A stretch of 64,000 nt of DNA, from NCBI GenBank assembly GCA_031216915.1, contig CM062289.1, forward strand, positions 56,734,577-56,798,576, read 5' to 3'. This DNA comes from Pictodentalium vernedei (lineage: Eukaryota; Mollusca; Scaphopoda; Dentaliida; Dentaliidae). Below the pieces are notes generated by a model that did no database searches, had not been told where the DNA came from, and saw only the letters and a list, made by a program, of their open reading frames with translations. Shown in pieces: positions 1-10,499 of the stretch (positions within the stretch are counted from its first letter, which is position 1; the number at the start of each line of letters is the position of its first letter). The translations under genes and the position numbers were made by a program.

Positions 1-1200
1 TATTTCTTAGAGGAATAGCCTCAGGAAATCGTGTAGAAGCACACATGATGGTAAGAAGATATTCATTTCCAGATCTTGTTCTAGGCAATGGGCCAACACA
101 ATCAATAATAATTCTACTAAATGGCTCCTCAAAAGCAGGGACTGGTTGAAGGGGAGCAGGAGGAATCTTCTGGTTGGGTTTTCCTACAATTTGACAGGTG
201 TGGCAGGTTTTACAAAATTCAACAACATCCTGTCGAAGCTTGGGCCAGTAAAAACACTGTTGAATACAAGAGTAGGTTTTCCTAACTCCCAAATGTCCAG
301 CCATTGGATTTTCATGAGCCAGGCTTATTATTTCATTCCGGTATTTAGTGGGGACAACTATTTGATAAATAACCTCCCAATCACTATTGGAGGGTACTTC
401 TGGTGGTCGCCATTTCCTCATGAGTACATCAGATTTTTTAAAATAACAGACAGGGGAGTTTTGGGCTTCTGCCTCTGTTAGAGCCTTTTCACGTGGCTCG
501 GCAAGGTCAGGATCATTTTCCTGTTCCTGAATTAAAGATGTCCGGGAAATGACATTCAAGGAGGTCCCCCTATCACTCTCAGGTGTAGTGGTCTCTTTAC
601 AATGTCTGGACGAGTCATCACACTGACTCAAAAATGTCTGAGACAAATCAATGTCTTCAGAATCCGTAATTCTGTGACAGTTCTTATCCTCAGCTTTGCT
701 GTTTAAATCAACACAATTGAGGTTGTTATCAACCTCAGTTTTCTTTGCCATGGACCGAGTCACAGCACATGCTGGAAAGGTAAAAGGAAAACATTCCTTC
801 AAATTAATAATACTTTCATCTGTGCTCGGCTTATCCACCACTTGAGGTTCTACAGTGACTTTGTCACCAGCTAAGTCATTTCCCAATAATAAAGAAATAC
901 CTTTTACAGGTAGAGTAGGTCTGATTCCTACTGTCACAGTCCCATTTACTAAGCTACTTCTTAAATTTATTTTATGAAGTGGGACCTTTAAAGAGTTTGA
1001 CTCAATACCTGATATTAGAACTTGTGCCCCTGTAGCACTTTCTTCAGAAAATGGCAAAATGCCTTCTAACATTAATGACTGAGTAGCCCCTGTGTCTCTC
1101 AGTATTTTTATTGGTAAGGAACAGTGTTTATCCCCATCAAGGGAAACAAAGCCTTCAGAAATAAATGGCTTATAATTTTCTAAAGCGTCTTGCTTTATAA
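1..1200 (-). pseudogene. protease-integrase part of the Gypsy fossil
   Basis: The minus strand encodes a retropepsin-like stretch (DTGA at 1085-1096, an LLLGNDLAG-type segment near 870-900), a hydrophilic linker, then a segment typical of retroviral-type integrases. That segment has the H2C2 zinc-binding region, with C-H-T-C-Q at about 200-215, followed by the start of the core domain with an IIIDCVGPLP-type motif near 90-120. The protease would process the Gag-Pol precursor and integrase would insert the cDNA. Treated as a fossil. Confidence 0.7.
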
Positions 1201-1970
1201 CATAATTTTCAGGGCATGGAGCACATGCTAGTGCATTCTGTGAAGTAGAGGACTCATTTTTCCTTTTTAACAGCCAGCAATCAGATAATAAATGACCTGC
1301 TTTCTTACAATAATTACAAGTTTTAGTTGAACTGTTGGGTTGTAATGGTGTAGGGCTGGCATTGGATGACTTATTCTCATTAGGATTAAATTTAGGTGGT
1401 GAAAAGTTTGTAGGATGGGAAGGATGATTGGAAGGATGTGTTTTATCTGAAGTTGGTTTAGGTCCACTTTGGAAAGAGTTCTTGTGAAGCCAAAAATTTG
1501 TAGAGTTACGACTCATTTTATGAGTTAAGGCATAGTCATCTGCTAGTACTGCTGCTCTATTTAATGTGTCAACTTTTTGTTCATCCAGGTGGGCCTTTAT
1601 ATCTGAATGTATCTTTCCTTTAAACTCTTCAATCAGCATCATTTCTTTTAACTTCGAGAAATCTTTCCCAATTTCTTTGGAATGGCACCACCTATCAAAT
1701 AAATTTTGCTTTTCTCTGGCAAATTCCACATGAGTTTGATTTTCGTTTTTATAATAATTTCTGAACTTCTGCCTATATGCCTCTGGATCAAGTTCATATG
1801 CCTTGAGTATAGCCTCTTTAACAGTATCATAATTATTGCTTTGCTCAGAAGATAGAGCGGAATAGATTTCTTGGGCCTTTCCTTTCAAAACACTTTGCAG
1901 TAGCAAAGTCCAGACATCCCTTGGCCATTCTAAACTTGTTGCCACTTTTTCAAAATGTGAAAAATATTTA

Positions 1971-2561
1971 TCAACTTCTTTTTCTTGAAAGGGGGGGAAC
2001 TAGCCTAACATGTTTAGTTGCATCAAATCTACTTGGAGAAATTACATTTGAGCCTTGACGTTGAGATTCTAATTCTTTTATTCTTATTTCCTTTTGGGCC
2101 TGAATTTCTAATTCTTTTAAGTGCATTTCTTTTTGAGCTTCTATTTCCCTTAATTTTAGTTCCCTTTCTTTTTGAGCCTGAATTTGTTCCCTTTCTTTTT
2201 GAGCTTCTAATTCTTTTTCTTTTTGTCGAGCTTCTAATTCTTTTAATTTCATTTCATTTTCCTGCCTTTTCATTTCTTGTTGCATTTCTAATCTCTTTAG
2301 TTCCAATTCTAACTTTTTGAGTTCAAGGGCATCAGTAGGTTGTGGTTCAGAGACAGGTGACCCAGACTGAGGCAAAAGACCCTCCTCAATATAATGATTA
2401 ACAATGAGCTGTTTAAGTTTATGCTTGTTCAGACCAGGGGTGGCAGGTAATTTTAGACACTGAGCAAGTTGAAATAAATCCTCCTTCTTAAGAGATTCTA
2501 AAAGGGCCAAACTAGGAGATCTTTCAAATTCAGAAATAAATTCTGTCACAATAAATACCAT
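1971..2561 (-). pseudogene. gag N-terminal coiled-coil region of the Gypsy fossil
   Basis: An open frame of 196 residues. The N-terminus has an amphipathic helical domain (about residues 15-60), then a Pro/Ser linker, then a very regular charged coiled coil (about residues 78-170) made of repeated Glu/Lys/Leu/Gln heptads such as KELEAQKE. Coiled-coil Gag proteins of this build, with a zinc knuckle further downstream (CNYCKKAGHLLSDC, about 1278-1320), occur in Ty3/Gypsy elements of fish and invertebrates. The product would assemble the particle. The frame lies directly downstream of the primer site and LTR, as expected. Part of a broken element. Confidence 0.7.
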
Positions 2562-2700
2562 GATGAAAAGGTTTGCTGGTTCTCAGAATATAAATAATAA
2601 TACTGAAATTTTCTAAGAAAATTTAAATGTTTTGAAAGTGAGCCAAAATAATAATTGCAATATGCAAATAAAGCTTTCTCGTAATCTTATATTCAATCTC

Positions 2701-2715
2701 GGCAACGAGCCCCCA
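2701..2715 (-). other. primer-binding site of the Gypsy fossil
   Basis: On the minus strand the sequence reads TGGGGGCTCGTTGCC, five bases downstream of the LTR end. Its first eleven bases equal the well-known tRNA-Pro type primer site of murine leukaemia virus. This is the expected place for priming minus-strand cDNA synthesis. The tRNA assignment is inference. Confidence 0.6.
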
Positions 2716-2720
2716 ATTTC

Positions 2721-3707
2721 TGTTACGGTGTGGAATTATTAATGATATTGGTAACAGAAAGAAATCTGAGAATCAGCAACAAAACTATGAATTTAACTAT
2801 TCTGAAATTTAATTAAAAAAAAAATTAATATAAAAAAAAAAATACAAAGATCTTTTACACTAATTGGGTTACAGAAAATAAAAAAAAAACAATGGTACTT
2901 ATCAATTATAGAATTAGTCCAAAGTACAATTTGACAGAATCCAGTAATCCAGTGGTGAAGTATCTTCTGAAGAAAGTTACCAGCTGGTAGATGTAGTATT
3001 AAATCCAACAATGTCTCTTCAGAAACAGTATCCCATAGATTGTAATAAAATTTTCACTTAGAAATTTCAGCAGTCTCCAATAAAATATAATAAAATTCTC
3101 CACAAAATTCAAATGGAGTAAAAAATCCAAGAAGTATTGGCGCCACAGGTAATTTCCAAACAATCCAGTAGAATCCTGGCTTTTCACAAAATATTATTCT
3201 GTTTCACAGAAAGTATAAATTCTCTTTTCCAAGACGAACAAATTCTCTTCAAAATTCTCTTTTGGAATCAATCTTCCAAAATCACAAAGAAGCACTGCTT
3301 CTATAATAAATGCACTGTTCTGAAACAATAATAATCTCCAATGGAAACAACTGCTGTGAAAATAAGTTCTTCTGAAATGGCTTTCTAAAAAGAGTTTTTG
3401 AATTCTGTTGACAAACCTTTATATAGTAACCAGATAGAATGTCCCAGAAGAGGAAGTTTCTGCAATGTTCTAACAGTTTCTAGGGGATTCTGTTAAAGTT
3501 CAAGTAAACAAGGTCATTGGCCTATTTAAACAATTAAACAATCAACAGCTATATGTACAATATATCAGTGTAACAAAGATGTAAACAAGGTCACTGAGTG
3601 CAAAAGAGTTAGACCAGTCAGAAAATGCAGAAATAAAAAAAAATCTTTCTCACATAATTATCAACTTAAGGATATATCAATCTCAATATAATATGGGGGC
3701 TATAACA
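2721..3707 (-). repeat. 5' LTR of the Gypsy fossil
   Basis: About 987 bp. It begins TGTTAC and ends TAACA on the plus strand, giving the usual TG...CA ends with a short inverted repeat. The inner edge abuts the primer site. The outer edge abuts SINE sequence that is continuous in another copy near 27750. The partner LTR is outside the window, so target duplication and age cannot be read. Confidence 0.7.
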
Positions 3708-3781
3708 CCGGCTTCCTCCACCCGTAAAACTGTCATGGTCATGAATAGCCAGAGTGCAGAAATATATGACCTTAAACAGGA
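3708..3781 (+). repeat. SINE 3' tail fragment (family 1)
   Basis: Matches the 3' part of the full SINE at 27470-27846: the CTTCCTCCACCCGTAAAACT block, the GTCATGGTCATGAATAGCC block and the GACCTTAAAC block. It starts exactly at the LTR edge, so the retroelement inserted into an existing SINE. Confidence 0.65.
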
Positions 3782-4520
3782 AGGGGGGGGGGGGGGGGAG
3801 GGGCACTAAAAATTTGCAAGACGTGACGTCCTATTTTTTATTCGGCTCCTTTTTACACCCACCCACCACTACTTGCAAATTTTCTACTACCGTTCTCAGA
3901 CACCCACCCCCACTCTCCCATTAAAATCCAAAATAAACTTATAAACTTAGGCACAGCTGTCTTCAGGGGGTGTTCATAAAGTTCTTAAACTGGTACCACC
4001 AATTTAAACCTCTGTGGGCTGCTGTGGGCCCCAATCTACAAATGACAAGCTGTTCATTATCAGGCTTGGCCAAAGCAGGTGTACATATACGGAAACAAAT
4101 TTTCATTTGAATTGTTCTGTCAGTATTCTCAGGTGTTTGCTACTTTCCTCTTCTGTCCATACAAATTCTATTAATAAATAAATAACTTGGGTTGAATTTA
4201 GTGCATCAGAGAGAATTTTCCCAAAATACTGTCTGCACATTTTCTACATTACGAAAAAGACACCCACCCCCTACTAATGTGTGACATTTTCCTAGATTAA
4301 GCCCAATATTCTCACATATAAAGCCTCCTGATGTTGTATTTATGTTAAGAGTGTGATGTACAACATCATCTTTAAGGTTTGAAACACAAATGATGGTATA
4401 TATTAGCTGATATATTGATATATTTTGCAAAAAATTTAAAAAATTGCACAAGTTGGAAATGCACATTTTTGGCACACTCAAGAGACCCACCCACCCCCAC
4501 GTCACATCTTGCAAATTTTT
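3782..4520. other. gene-free stretch with poly(G)
   Basis: Opens with a G run of about 16 bases. The rest is AT-rich and holds recurring ACCCACCCCC-type C tracts (near 3855, 3900, 4260, 4485) next to TTGCAAATTTT, which suggests an old dispersed or tandem repeat. No coding signal was seen. Confidence 0.4.
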
Positions 4521-4632
4521 GTGATTTGTATCAGATTCGAGGTGGTGTCCAGAATGGGATCTCAATAAGCCGGCTTTGCCGGCGAGTTGTGATCCCATTT
4601 TTGGACACCACCGAGAATCTGATACAAATCAC
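4521..4632. repeat. long inverted repeat (hairpin)
   Basis: Two arms of about 45 bases, GTGATTTGTATCAGATTCG... and its near-exact reverse complement, surround a short GC-rich loop containing CCGGCTTTGCCGG. It could extrude as a cruciform or be the core of a foldback MITE. Confidence 0.7.
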
Positions 4633-4701
4633 AGGACATGCACATTAACATGATAATTCATTTATCTAACAATTCTGTCACATAAACAGATAAAATCTTA
4701 A

Positions 4702-4937
4702 CACTTTACCCAACGTAACGGTCAAAACAGGCCAATGCTATTCTCAAAAAATCGCCAATTAATTTTCATTATTTTTTCATTGTTTGTCTCGAAAACATAG
4801 GTTATGACCCCTCGTTGGAACGAGCTCGTTCCAATGAGTGGTCATAACCTATGTTTTTGAGACAAAAAATGAAAAAAATTAGTTGTTCAGGATTTTTTTT
4901 TTGCAAGTGTCGTCTGCTTTTCATGTTAGGTAAAGGG
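4702..4937. mobile_element. TTAA MITE copy 1 (piggyBac-like, foldback core)
   Basis: Flanked by TTAA on both sides (4698-4701 and 4938-4941). Terminal inverted repeats are CACTTTACCCAACG and CATGTTAGGTAAAGGG. The centre is a long palindrome, AACATAGGTTATGACC...GGTCATAACCTATGTT, around GAACGAGCTCGTTC. TTAA duplications and CCCTTT-type ends are the signature of piggyBac-superfamily elements. It has no coding capacity. Confidence 0.75.
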
Positions 4938-4941
4938 TTAA

Positions 4942-5650
4942 ATTATTTTGAAACATTTTGGGACATAATGTTCGGTCGATCACTGAAATGTACTTAGAAT
5001 GTATCCATGTGCCTATTGTGATAGCCTGCAGCACTACCGGAAACGAGTCGTCTATATGATACGGAATCAGAATGAGTCGTCTTTTTGATACGGAATCGGA
5101 ACACATTATGTAATACATACCGTTTCTCATGGTTTTCAGGCAAAAATCTATATGATTGTTAGATAAATCATACTCTCTGTGACTCAGCCAGTATGGTGTA
5201 TCAGGTTAAGTTCAGGCTTGGCAATTTCAGGAGAGCGATTTTTTAGCTCTCCTTACTGCCCTCCTGAAAGAATTAAGGAGCGCGAAAAATTGCCCTCCTA
5301 AATATTTTGGTCTGGGATGATTGAGATTACATGTATTATGGTCACATTAAATTTTTGTTGTAAAGTAAAAATGTAATTTAACTTCGAAGTCACATAACAT
5401 CACGTAATTTCATTTTGAAAGTGGTTTAGTGGTAAAAGGTAATGGCTGCAACCATACCCAAACACAGTTGCAATCATTTGAAGCAAAATGGGTCACAGCA
5501 ATATTTTTTTTCTGTCAGTTTCAAGTTCAACAACTGACATCACAGTTTGAGGGGTAATTATTCAAGGAATATTGACACTATAATATACTACCATTACTAC
5601 TATCCTGTCACTTGAAGCACTTGCACCAGGATGTGACTGTAGATTCAAGC
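4942..5650. other. gene-free stretch
   Basis: AT-rich spacer. Two short blocks, GGAGAGCGATTTTTTAGCTCTCC near 5230 and a related block near 6785-6830, share words such as GCGATTTTTTGCCCTCCTG, so a small dispersed repeat is present. No supported gene. Confidence 0.35.
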
Positions 5651-5760
5651 AGACCTGTTGTCCAAGAAAGTCATATGCCTACCACTACCACCTTCAACCC
5701 CCCCTTGGGGGGTTGAAGGTAGTAGTGGTAGGCGTATGACTTTCTAGGACAACAGGTCTG
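5651..5760. repeat. near-perfect long hairpin
   Basis: Arms of about 53 bases (AGACCTGTTGTCC... and its complement ending GGACAACAGGTCT) differ at only two or three positions and are separated by about two bases. The centre is CCCCCC-TT-GGGGGG. Near-identical arms imply recent formation or gene-conversion upkeep. Confidence 0.85.
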
Positions 5761-6993
5761 GGTACACACACAGGTCTTGTCAAGTGTGTGTTCGGTTGTT
5801 GAGTGCAGGGTTTCCGCTAGACCGGCTGCGGGTCCGTCGACCGGACCCATTCCCCCTGCCAGTCAAAGAGTCATTTTGACCCGAATTGACGAATCGCCCA
5901 CAAAAACTTGGGGCGAATCAGTACTTTCATAGAAAATGACAGGCTCCAATTAGTCGACCCCCACAAACACGTTATCAATCGACCCTCCAAACAAACACGT
6001 TATCAACGGATTGTTACGAATTGAAGATGGTGTGTTCTGTAGACTATCCAATTTTCTCTACTTCGGTTTTTATACATCAGTGCACGACTTTCACAACTCA
6101 GCGCAAATTGGAACGCACCCTCGAATCCACATCAAAGCGTTGTTATTTCAGACCAATGTGGATTCGTCCAAATTTCTTGTGAGTGGTTTTGGGTGGAATT
6201 AAATAAAAACAATAAATAGTTGGTAGGTTTGGATTTTTTGAATGTTTCATTTTGAATGCTGTGAAGTTTATTTCTTGATAATGAAATATACTGACACATT
6301 GCGCGAATTTGCGCCGTTATTCAAGAACCGCCTTTTCATTTTCCCATTTTCATTCAACATGTTTACCAAGGTAAGATGTATGCACTTAATATTTTCCAAC
6401 TTGTATTCGGCATTGAGTAATTTTTTTCAATTTTCGTTATTTTCAGATGCATAAAAATTACTTTTTGGTGTCTGAAGATTTAGACGAAATACGGCCACTG
6501 AGGCACTCAGATGCAAGGAAATGGGGGTTTTGGGACACTGGAAATCAAAATTTTCCTACGGCGGGCCGAACCATGGTCCGCCTGCCCTACCGACGACCAT
6601 TGGTCGCCCCATAACGGCCTCATTCCCCCTACCCCTGGCGGAAACCCTGGAGTGAGACATCTAGATGTCTAAGAGATTTCGCTTTACCTTAGTAAAGTTA
6701 ATAAAATCACTGATGTAGTCTGTTGGTTTCAGTTTCAATGAGTTTGTTCAACTGGATACTTAAAATGCTGTGTAAAGCTAATTGCTCTCCTAAGCTGATT
6801 GAGAAGAGCGATTTTTTGCCCTCCTGCATTTTTCAGAATGCCAGGCCTGTAAGTTGTTTAAAATATAAATGTTCTTGTTTGTATATAATGTAGTACTACT
6901 TTCATATATTTTTTTTTTTATAACCTGGGCTTCAGTTGCATGGTCCTGCTATTGCAGGCCCTTTATGTTACGTCAAATTTTTTTTATCACTTT
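5761..6993. other. gene-free stretch
   Basis: Contains two similar GC-rich islands (5810-5900 and 6545-6650, both with words such as CGGACCC/GGTCCG, ATTCCCCCT and GGCGGAAACCCT) bracketing an AT-rich core. They may be inverted ends of an unrecognised element of about 0.85 kb. No gene was recognised. Confidence 0.35.
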
Positions 6994-6997
6994 TTAA

Positions 6998-7245
6998 CCC
7001 TTTACCTAACGTTGACGATATCAAAATTTATTATTTTAAATATTATTTTTTCAAGTTTTTCAAGCAATTTCAATAAAGCCATATTATATGAGCCCTTATT
7101 GGAATGAGTCCAATGAGCTCATTCCCATGAGGGATCACATGATATGGTTTTGTTAAAGCTTTTTGAAAATTGTTTTTTTTTCAACTGCTAACTTTGCATG
7201 TAACATAGCTGGATATGGGCGATTCTTTGATTAAAGGGCTAATTT
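6998..7245. mobile_element. TTAA MITE copy 2, diverged
   Basis: TTAA at 6994-6997 followed by CCCTTTACCTAACG, the family's left end. A core palindrome is seen around CCAATGAGCTCATTCC. The right end (TTAAAGGG near 7231) is worn. Confidence 0.6.
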
Positions 7246-7491
7246 CTGTCAGAATCACATATTAACAGAATTGTATAATTATACAGGTAAAATATATATC
7301 TGGAAAATAAAATATGCCTCTCAAGTTTATTGATACAGTTTATTGTAATTTTATATGTAATTTTTCCCAAACAGTTAAAACTAGAAATCCCGTCATGAAA
7401 TGCGCACAAATAGCACGTTGATATGCGCGTTAATCTACGCGTTACGACCATAGTAAGGCTATAGAATTCTGTACACATGGCCTGTGCACAA

Positions 7492-7550
7492 GCAATGTTT
7501 CAATCAATGGACCTCCGGGTAACCCGGAGGTCCATTGGCAGAAACATTGC
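7492..7550. repeat. hairpin with CCGGGTTACCCGG-like centre
   Basis: Arms of about 28 bases (GCAATGTTTC..AATGGACCTCCGGGT and complement) with almost no loop. Confidence 0.75.
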
Positions 7551-7848
7551 CTGTGTTTGCTATGAGTAACCAGGAGAATCTGCTGTGTTTTGGATGGCTA
7601 TAATCTGGGATCTAATAGTCATAAAGGCTGTAATGTAGAAACTCTTAGGTCTCTTCTACGGCACTGGCATGCACTCAAAAACAAGTGAAATGTATAGAAA
7701 TAACACATGATCAACAGGGCGGTACATTAGATGGCTTTAGACAAACAGCAGGTGTCCTCAAGGCTAAAAGACCAAAAAAGGGTACAGACAATCTACACTG
7801 TGTTACCGTACTAGAAAACCAATCATCAACAACATATCACATGCCATC

Positions 7849-8361
7849 GTGGCCACATTCGTGCACATTCACACTTCTGACTGCAGGGTGTACACATCTA
7901 CCATGGAGCTACCAGATAGATTGGAGAAAACCATCGCAGCTCTGGGCATCTCATGTCCTGTCTCCTGGACTGTCCAGGAGGTAGGCATGAGTGTCTACCT
8001 GAAATTGGAATTCCAAGTTAAGAAACATGAAAAAGACGAAACACCATCCTCTTCGGGGAGAGGTAGCACCTTTGGAGAGAGGATCCCCTCTCCCACTGGT
8101 CCTCACCCGAAGAGGCACGGAGGCCCTGAGAAGAGAAAGAAGAAGAAGAGTCCATCAACCAAGAGCAGGGTCGCCCGGCGCTTGGAGGCATTCAGGAACA
8201 GGAAGAAAGAGTTGAGTGAGGGGGTGGAGGTCCTGGAGGCAGCCGCCAGTTCCCCTCCTAGTCCCACTGGTACTCCCAATCAACTGCCGGCTCCTATTCA
8301 GTCTTATTTGACAGAGTTGGTTAAATGCCCAGTTGCATTATGGGAAATATTTGCATGTTGA
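7849..8361 (+). CDS. unrecognised 170-residue basic protein
   Basis: Not recognised. This is the longest ATG-started frame in the window outside low-complexity repeats and the fossil gag. Residues 1-65 are mixed and could fold (VYTSTMELPDRLEKTI...VYLKLEF). Residues 70-110 are Ser/Gly/Pro-rich. Residues 95-125 are strongly basic (KRKKKKSPSTKSRVARRLEAFRNRKKE), a possible nucleic-acid-binding or nuclear-localisation stretch. The tail is Ala/Pro/Ser-rich. The start chosen is the first ATG, but ATG at 7903 is also possible. Short proteins with a KSPS...RR..EF..RK stretch recur, as far as I recall, as repetitive predicted genes in marine invertebrates, so it may belong to a mobile element. No intron borders are convincing. 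Confidence 0.45.
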   Translation: MATFVHIHTSDCRVYTSTMELPDRLEKTIAALGISCPVSWTVQEVGMSVYLKLEFQVKKHEKDETPSSSGRGSTFGERIPSPTGPHPKRHGGPEKRKKKKSPSTKSRVARRLEAFRNRKKELSEGVEVLEAAASSPPSPTGTPNQLPAPIQSYLTELVKCPVALWEIFAC

Positions 8362-8619
8362 AATTTTAATATCTAATGTTACGCAGAAGCATGAAGAGTG
8401 TTAGTTAACTGGCAGAGTGCTGGAAGCCTATATTTGTGCTTTATTCTGAAGTGCAATTACTGCAACTTAATGGCTTCGTATTCTGTGGATGTGTTTCATA
8501 TTGTCTTTGAAATGAAATTATTTTGTCTGTTGGGATTTGCCTTGAGACAATTTATGGAAGAGTGTCGCCCTGGCTGTCGAAAGTATCATTAAACATGAAA
8601 AAATAAATAACTTTATCAG

Positions 8620-8890
8620 TTGAAACAAGGTGCAACGCCACCCGTATCCTCCGCCAAGAAGTGGTTATTAGCCAGAAACCATAAAAATTGAAATTTTATA
8701 AGTCGAAAAAGGCCCATAACTCAAGAATAAATAATTGGACAAAAGCCGTTGCCTGTGAATATCCCCCCGCCCCCCCCCCCCCCCCCCATGGTGGTCTATC
8801 AGCATACCAAACATCATTTAATTCCAACATCCACTGACTGAGATATGAAGGTCCAAAGTTGTTACGAAGGACGGGACCCATTTCTATTTT
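8620..8890. repeat. dispersed repeat fragment with poly(C)
   Basis: Contains GGCCCATAACTCAAG, a run of 18 C (8770-8787), and phrasing (CAACATCCACTGACTGAGATATGAAGG) resembling transposon-borne arrays elsewhere in such genomes. No coding signal. Confidence 0.35.
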
Positions 8891-9036
8891 CACACAAACT
8901 TCGTTTTAGCGGGGAATAATAATGATTAGCTGTAATTACTACAAAAACAGAAGTGAGTGGCAGTTGGTAATTTTTAGAAGCAATTTAATTATATCAGTAT
9001 TGCTATAGCTCTTGAATTCTGTTTTGGTTGCTTGGT

Positions 9037-9146
9037 TTCCCATAATCTCTATGCAGAGTTACCCCCCCCCCCCCCCTTGTGTATAACAGAAGCATTCCCA
9101 AAGCCAATAAGCAGGGAGGTAACTCTGCATAAAGATTATGGGAAAC
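9037..9146. repeat. inverted repeat around a poly(C) loop
   Basis: TTTCCCATAATCTCTATGCA and its complement (27-base arms) flank a loop of about 55 bases that begins with a C run. Confidence 0.65.
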
Positions 9147-9404
9147 TAAGGAATCTGATTGGTTAGTTATAATCTATATAAATGATCTATATAAATAAAA
9201 TAACGAGTACTTGGAATAGGGTCAAAACTAACAAGAATAGACCAGAAATTGCTAAATATAGTAACAATAAGCAAAACTGTTCCAGCTGATAGGCTCTTCT
9301 ATTCTACTGGAGTATACTACAGGACAAAGGAACATGCCTAGGTAGACGTAAACTATTGCATATATAGATAGAAACTGAGAATTCTGAAAGAATTCGAAAT
9401 AGTA

Positions 9405-9730
9405 AAACTTTTCAGGTTGTTTGTGGTAATTAGATTTACTCCGATTCAATCGAACACCCCCCTCCGAACATACCCCCTGTCCTATAAGAAGGGTTTAGGT
9501 AACGTAGCAATAACGTGCTACCATAGAAACCAAGATGGCGGCCTCCAGTATACAAAATGGATGACTGAAACACTTATCACCCTAACAACACGCGCTGTGC
9601 ATGCGCACTAACACCACATATCACTATGGGGATGACGTCACAACATGGCCGCTCACGCGGGTTACCATAACAACACAACATGGCGCCACTAGGTCACGTG
9701 ACATGGACGTCACTTCCGAGGTCATCCAAA
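9405..9730 (+). promoter_or_regulatory. promoter-like repeat module A
   Basis: Dense set of motifs typical of TATA-less CpG promoters: AAGATGGCGGC (YY1 type, 9534), TGCATGCGCA (NRF1 type, about 9599), TGACGTCA (CREB type, about 9633), two ACATGGC blocks, GTCACGTGAC (USF E-box type, about 9693) and ACTTCCG (ETS type, about 9711). An inverted, diverged copy lies at 49140-49440. A splice acceptor and a short coding start follow 0.4 kb downstream, at 10120. Promoter function is inference from motif density; it is equally a dispersed repeat. Confidence 0.4.
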
Positions 9731-10122
9731 TATTGCCCCAAACGTGCAAGACATACTACTTACCGGTAGTTAGCAATCCGTTACCCTATGCTTTGCAAAA
9801 AATAGAGACTCCCCTCCCCCCCCCCCCCCCCCACACACACTTCCTCCTCCTGGCTTAGCGGCCCATGGACTGATGTACAGACGCAAAAAGGAAAGGTTAT
9901 AATTAACCTGACCGAGCGTTGTGTCTTACCTGGTATTACTCAGTGCGTGCATTTGAAGATTATTCGTGGCACTAGTTCTCCTAGGCCTGTCTTGGGCATG
10001 TGGTTGTCTGTAAAACGGGGAAGGTGGCTTTATTGCTCACACCATGGGTGGGTCAACCAAACGTTGCACGTGGAATTCTCAACATTTATTGATTTAACCT
10101 TCATTTTTTTTGTTACAGAATA

Positions 10123-10215
10123 ATGGACAGCGAAGACAAGCTGATTGACGTCGAGTCAGTGTTTCTCGACATAACTGACATGGGGGAGGGTGACGATCCC
10201 ATTCGGAGACTGTGA
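10123..10215 (+). CDS. possible first coding exon, decayed downstream
   Basis: A pyrimidine-rich tract and TTACAG (ending 10117) precede ATG at 10123. The 30-codon frame is acidic and protein-like (MDSEDKLIDVESVFLDITDM). It stops at 10213-10215, but reading continues in other frames with acidic, plausible peptide (DNVDNADNVVEYL, then STPRKEVEEETRWIGWDPRG to about 10390). This suggests a frame-disrupted gene or pseudo-exon. Product unknown. It lies downstream of the promoter-like module at 9405-9730. Confidence 0.35.
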   Translation: MDSEDKLIDVESVFLDITDMGEGDDPIRRL

Positions 10216-10499
10216 TGTTTCTCACCCGGGAGTCTTGAGTGCTTAGTCAGATAATGTTGACAATGCAGATAATGTTGTAGAATATCTGCCTATTGCCTCG
10301 TCAATGCTCATGGCTTCTTCAACCCCTAGAAAAGAAGTAGAAGAGGAGACCAGGTGGATTGGATGGGACCCAAGGGGGAAATGGGGGTAGCCCCCTCCCT
10401 ATAGCTCAGGAACTTCTGGCCGCCTGGTATTCGACTCTTTGCCCTCCCCTCTGCCAAGTGGTATCAGATACTTTCTGCGGAACATTTTCTTCAAAATGA

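Larger units (their letters stand above)
1..3707 (-). mobile_element. Ty3/Gypsy LTR retrotransposon, Gmr1-like, fossil (3' part outside the window)
   Basis: Read on the minus strand from 3707 downwards, the parts seen are: LTR (2721-3707), primer-binding site (2701-2715), gag coiled coil (1971-2561), a CCHC zinc knuckle (about 1278-1320), an aspartic protease DTGA motif (1085-1096), then the integrase zinc-binding region and start of the integrase core (1 to about 480). The protease leads straight into integrase, with no reverse transcriptase in between. Gmr1-type Ty3/Gypsy elements are known for this order, with integrase ahead of reverse transcriptase. The reverse transcriptase, RNase H and second LTR would lie left of base 1. 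The element is broken, with at least a few interruptions. Age cannot be judged from one LTR. It is inserted in a SINE whose 3' tail resumes at 3708. Confidence 0.8.

Noticed and set aside
2018-2320. Hydrophobic plus-strand frame of 100 codons
   Set aside because: Mirror image of the charged coiled coil on the minus strand; Glu/Lys codons read backwards give Leu/Phe.
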